Assembly: GCA_023415605.1 (NCBI GenBank)
Contig: JAEZKB010000274.1
Location: 1-8,536 of the forward strand
DNA: 8,536 nt
Source of the DNA: Pseudomonadota bacterium
GTDB lineage: Bacteria; Pseudomonadota; Alphaproteobacteria; Rhizobiales; Devosiaceae
Direction of reading: 5' to 3'
Below the pieces are notes generated by a model. It did no database searches and was not told where the DNA came from. It saw nothing but the letters and a program-made list of their open reading frames with translations. This document shows, one piece after another, positions 5,567 to 8,536 of this stretch. The stretch's first letter is position 1; each line of letters opens with the position of its first letter. The position numbers and the translations under genes were made by a program.

Positions 5567-6970
5567 ATGCTCGATACCAGCACCCTTCCCTATATGGCCC
5601 TGACCGATGTGGCGGCCGGGATCAAATCCGGCGCCCTGTCGCCGGTCACGCTCACCGAAACCATGCTGGCCCGTATAGCGGCGGTGGACAGCGAACTGCA
5701 CAGCTATCTCAGCGTCACCTCGGACTCGGCGCTGGCCCAGGCGCGGCAGGCCGAGAGCGAGATCCGCGCTGGCCGCTACCGCGGGCCGCTGCACGGGATG
5801 CCGATCGCCATCAAAGACCTGTTCTTCACCAAGGGTGTTCCGGCGACGTTCGGCTCCTTCGCCTACAAGGATTTCATCTCGGACTATTCGGCGACCGTGG
5901 TCGAGCGGTTGGAAGCTGCCGGCGCGGTGATCCTCGGCCGGCTGGCGCTGCATGAGGGGGCGCTGGCGGAACATCATCCGGGCTTCGGCGCACCGCCGCG
6001 CCATCCCTATGTGGCGGGATACTGGCCGGGCGGGTCGAGTTCGGGCTCTGGCGTCGCCACGGCGGCCGGCCTCTGCTTTGCGTCGCTGGGCTCGGATACG
6101 GGCGGTTCGATCCGCTTCCCGTCGGCAACCAATGGACTGACGGGCCTGAAACCCACCTGGGGTCGGGTGAGCCGATACGGCGTCTTCACCCTGGCCGACA
6201 CCCTCGACTCGGTGGGGCCGATGTGCCGCTCGGCAGCAGACGCCGCCGCGGTGTTCGACGTCATCGCCGGGCACGACGAGAACGATCCGACGAGCCTGCC
6301 CGCACCTGTGCCGGGCTACCTCGCGGCGCTCGACGGAGTCTGGGGTGCCCGCGATTTGCGCATAGGTCTCGACTGGGACTATGTGAGCGCCGAAGTTGAC
6401 CCTGAAATTGTCGGCTCGATACAGGCTGCCCTCGATGTGTTCGAGCAGATCGGGGCCCGCATTGTGCCGATCAAGCTGCCGGCCATGGCCGATGTGGTGC
6501 GCTCGCAGCGCATCATCATGGAGACCGAGTGCGCTCGCTACCACGAGGCGCATTACAAGGCGCACCCGGAAGGTTTCGGCAAGCTGGCCGAAGTGATCGA
6601 GCGCGGCTGCAGCTATCGCTCCGTCGATGTCGCCGCCGCCTATATCGTCAAGGATCGTTTCCGCGGCGAGCTGGCCGACATCTTCGAGCAGGTCGACGTG
6701 ATCCCGGCGCCGATCATGCCCTGGGTCGGCATGAAGTACGACGAGCTCGACAAGCTCTTCGAACGCATCCCGCTATTCGGACGCTTCGGCGGCATCTGCA
6801 ACATGGCCGGCGTCCCCACGATCACCTTCCCGGTCGGCATCAACCAGATCGGCCTGCCGCTCGCCATGCAACTGATCGGGCCGCTCCTCTCCGAGGTGAG
6901 CCTGTTCAAGGCGGCGCACGCCTACCAGCAAGCCACCGACTGGCATTTGCGCCGTCCGACGCTTTCCTGA
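5567..6970 (+). CDS. Amidase-signature family hydrolase 2
   Basis: Second tandem AS-family amidase (467 residues), starting 20 bp after the first one stops; an AAGG at 5554-5557 lies 9 nt before the ATG. The triad is complete: Lys83 in GMPIAIKD, cis-Ser157 in GGSSSGSG and nucleophile Ser181 in GSDTGGS. It is the closest relative of hydrolase 1: in the stretch from the catalytic-Lys motif to FISD-x2-AT they share 31 of 37 residues by hand count, against about 20 of 37 for either with hydrolase 3. It differs in the loop before the GGSSSGSG motif (PGFGAPPRHPYVAGYWP in place of PALPRCNNPWHADYWP) and between about residues 305 and 350. Those regions help shape the pocket in AS enzymes, so a shifted substrate range is plausible. 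Cytoplasmic, no signal peptide; substrate unknown. Confidence 0.95.
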   Translation: MLDTSTLPYMALTDVAAGIKSGALSPVTLTETMLARIAAVDSELHSYLSVTSDSALAQARQAESEIRAGRYRGPLHGMPIAIKDLFFTKGVPATFGSFAYKDFISDYSATVVERLEAAGAVILGRLALHEGALAEHHPGFGAPPRHPYVAGYWPGGSSSGSGVATAAGLCFASLGSDTGGSIRFPSATNGLTGLKPTWGRVSRYGVFTLADTLDSVGPMCRSAADAAAVFDVIAGHDENDPTSLPAPVPGYLAALDGVWGARDLRIGLDWDYVSAEVDPEIVGSIQAALDVFEQIGARIVPIKLPAMADVVRSQRIIMETECARYHEAHYKAHPEGFGKLAEVIERGCSYRSVDVAAAYIVKDRFRGELADIFEQVDVIPAPIMPWVGMKYDELDKLFERIPLFGRFGGICNMAGVPTITFPVGINQIGLPLAMQLIGPLLSEVSLFKAAHAYQQATDWHLRRPTLS

Positions 6971-6980
6971 TCCATCAGCA

Positions 6981-6985
6981 CGGAG
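6981..6985 (+). promoter_or_regulatory. Shine-Dalgarno CGGAG fixing the start of the third amidase
   Basis: CGGAG lies 8 nt before the ATG at 6994, just after the second amidase stop. It decides the start: the frame stays open upstream to 6529, but only as an out-of-frame shadow of hydrolase 2. Confidence 0.75.
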
Positions 6986-6993
6986 TTTCTCGC

Positions 6994-8397
6994 ATGTCCC
7001 TCAGCGACATCCACTATCAACCGCTGACCACCGTCGCCAAACACATCGAGAACCGCGATATCTCGCCGGTGGAGGTGACCGAAGCGATCCTCTCGCGCAT
7101 CGAGACCTACGACCAGAGTTTGAAGAGCTACACCACCGTCACCGCCGACCTGGCGCTGGACCAGGCCAGGAAGGCCGAGGCCGAGGTCATGAAGGGCATC
7201 TATCGCGGTGTCATGCACGGCATCCCGATCGCGGTCAAAGATCTCTGCTTTACCAAAGGCATCACCACCACCGGCGGCATGGCGATCTATCGCGATTTCA
7301 AGCCGGACTATGACGCCACCGTCGTCACCAAGCTCAACGACGCCGGCGCGGTGACGCTGGGCAAGCTGCACATGACCGAAGGCGCCATGCTTGAGCACCA
7401 CCCGGAATTCCCGGAGCCGGTGAACCCGTGGAAGAAGGACCTCTGGACCGGCGTCTCCTCGTCGGGCTCGGGCGTGTCGGCGGCAGCTGGTCTCGCCTAC
7501 GCGACGATCGGGTCGGATACCGGCGGCTCGATCCGCTTCCCGTCGGCTGCCAATGCCCTGACCGGCGTGAAGCCGACCTGGGGTCTGATCAGCCGCTACG
7601 GCATCTTCGATCTCGCGGCCACCTTCGACCATCTCGGGCCGATGGCCCGCTCGGCCGCCGATGCGGCCGCCATGTTGCAAACGCTGGCCGGCTGGGATCC
7701 GATGGACACCACCTCGCTGTCGACTCCGGTGCCCGACTATCTCGGCGCACTGCAGGGCATCTATGGGGCGCGCGGCGTCAAGATCGGCACCGACTGGGAT
7801 TTCGTTTCCGAGGACGCAGATCCGGTCACGGTCGGCTTCGTCAAGGAGGCGGTCGAAGTGCTGGAGGGCATCGGCGCGCTGACGCAGCCGGTCAAGTTTC
7901 CCTCGGTCACCAACCTCCTCAAGATGAACATGGCCGCCACCATGGCCGAGACCGCCGCCCATCATGACGCCACCTATCCGTCGCAGGCTGACAAGTATGG
8001 CCCCAGCGTCAAGGCGATGATCGAAATGGGCCGGCAGGCGAGCCCGGTGGATATCGGCAAGGGCATCATCGAGCGGCGCAAATTTCGCGGTGCGGTGATC
8101 CGTATGTTCGACGATATCGACATCTTCGTCATGCCGGTGTTCAAACTCGGCACCCCCACGTGGTCTGAGATGCGGGCTCAGGTGGCCGAGAGTTTCGACC
8201 TCATCGGCAAGTTCACCTCGCCGATCAATGCCACCGGCACGCCCACCGTCACCCTGCCCGTCGGCTTCACCGACGACGGTCGTCCCGTGGCCATGCAACT
8301 CTGCGGCGCGCCGGGCTCCGAAGCCCTGCTGCTCAAGGTCGCGCACGCCTACCAGCAAGCCACCGATTGGCACACCCGCCGCCCGCCCGGCTTCTGA
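6994..8397 (+). CDS. Amidase-signature family hydrolase 3 (divergent paralogue)
   Basis: Third AS-family amidase (467 residues), starting 23 bp after hydrolase 2 and ending the operon. The triad is intact: Lys82 in GIPIAVKD, cis-Ser155 and nucleophile Ser179 in GSDTGGS, with the same 24-residue Ser spacing. It is the most divergent copy. The usual Gly-Gly before the cis-Ser is Gly153-Val154, and the preceding WP is WT. The segment after the catalytic Lys reads CFTKGITTTGGMAIYRDF instead of the LFxTKGVPxTFGSxAYKDF of the other two. The C-terminal half carries Met-rich stretches (LLKMNMAATMAE, 308-319). It keeps the EGA-x2-EHHP and HAYQQATDWHTRRP signatures of the cluster, so all three are one subfamily. 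No signal peptide. It probably acts on a related but distinct amide, or on a later intermediate; this is inference from context. Confidence 0.95.
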   Translation: MSLSDIHYQPLTTVAKHIENRDISPVEVTEAILSRIETYDQSLKSYTTVTADLALDQARKAEAEVMKGIYRGVMHGIPIAVKDLCFTKGITTTGGMAIYRDFKPDYDATVVTKLNDAGAVTLGKLHMTEGAMLEHHPEFPEPVNPWKKDLWTGVSSSGSGVSAAAGLAYATIGSDTGGSIRFPSAANALTGVKPTWGLISRYGIFDLAATFDHLGPMARSAADAAAMLQTLAGWDPMDTTSLSTPVPDYLGALQGIYGARGVKIGTDWDFVSEDADPVTVGFVKEAVEVLEGIGALTQPVKFPSVTNLLKMNMAATMAETAAHHDATYPSQADKYGPSVKAMIEMGRQASPVDIGKGIIERRKFRGAVIRMFDDIDIFVMPVFKLGTPTWSEMRAQVAESFDLIGKFTSPINATGTPTVTLPVGFTDDGRPVAMQLCGAPGSEALLLKVAHAYQQATDWHTRRPPGF

Positions 8398-8448
8398 CCT
8401 CACCAGCTTCCCGACCCGGGGTGTTTGCACTTCCCTCCGGTCAACTTT

Positions 8449-8473
8449 GCGCCCCTTCGGGGGCGCTTTTTTT
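8449..8473 (+). terminator. Strong intrinsic terminator of the amidase operon (UUCG tetraloop)
   Basis: GCGCCCC (8449-8455) pairs perfectly with GGGGCGC (8460-8466) around TTCG (8456-8459). This gives a 7-bp GC stem with a C(UUCG)G tetraloop, followed at once by seven Ts (8467-8473). It begins 51 bp after the last stop codon. The opposite strand lacks a matching U-tract, so it acts rightward only. The remaining bases to the window end are GC-rich with no visible gene. Confidence 0.92.
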
Positions 8474-8536
8474 GCGCGGGCGGGCACCTTTGCGCCCCCT
8501 CCACCGTCCTCCGGCCGGTCCCCCTCCCCCGTGAAC

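Noticed and set aside
5498..6565. Minus-strand open frame (355 codons) opposite the second amidase
   Set aside because: Same shadow composition, no domain, no ribosome-binding site; overlaps a well-supported gene.
6529..8397. A 622-codon reading of the third amidase, suggesting an N-terminal fusion
   Set aside because: The first 155 codons overlap the second amidase in another frame and are Arg-rich shadow sequence. The true start at 6994 has a good Shine-Dalgarno sequence and aligns with the paralogues.
6922..8487. Long minus-strand open frame (521 codons) opposite the third amidase
   Set aside because: Its translation is rich in Arg, His, Asp and Gly with no recognisable domain. It is the usual antisense shadow of a GC-rich gene, and the plus strand encodes a clear amidase with a Shine-Dalgarno sequence.

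Overview
The window looks like a chromosomal or large-replicon segment of a high-GC alphaproteobacterium, probably Hyphomicrobiales (Rhizobium/Mesorhizobium/Devosia-like). This rests on codon use, the style of the peptide-family ABC transporter and the clustered amidases. It is inference; there is no rRNA or other phylogenetic marker here.

The layout is two divergent transcription units separated by about 350 bp of relatively AT-rich regulatory DNA. Leftward (minus strand, 3784 to 1): a peptide/nickel-type (Opp/Dpp family) ABC importer. Its order is secreted substrate-binding protein (3784-2189), OppB/DppB-type permease (2121-1165), OppC/DppC-type permease (1150-248) and the first 77 codons of an ATP-binding subunit (231-1) cut by the window edge. 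That subunit looks OppF/DppF-like, so the OppD-type partner must lie further left, be fused, be encoded elsewhere, or be absent. A GC-rich hairpin sits between the binding-protein and permease genes.

Rightward (plus strand, 4131 to 8397): three tandem paralogous amidase-signature (AS) hydrolases of 471, 467 and 467 residues, separated by only 20 and 23 bp. Each keeps a complete Lys / cis-Ser / Ser catalytic triad. None has a signal peptide. The unit ends in a strong intrinsic terminator with a UUCG tetraloop at 8449-8473.

The simplest reading is a catabolic or salvage module. The importer brings in an oligopeptide-like or other amide-containing solute, and the three cytoplasmic amidases hydrolyse it, or a family of related amides. 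The substrate cannot be read from the sequence. The binding protein appears to lack the WxxDxxDP-like segment that anchors the peptide amino terminus in DppA/OppA-type proteins, which hints at a non-standard ligand. No regulator gene lies in the window. The intergenic region carries a 27-bp imperfect AT-rich palindrome overlapping a possible amidase promoter, and short 10-bp-phased direct repeats nearer the transporter operon. Nothing in the window indicates a mobile element, CRISPR array, tRNA or rRNA.
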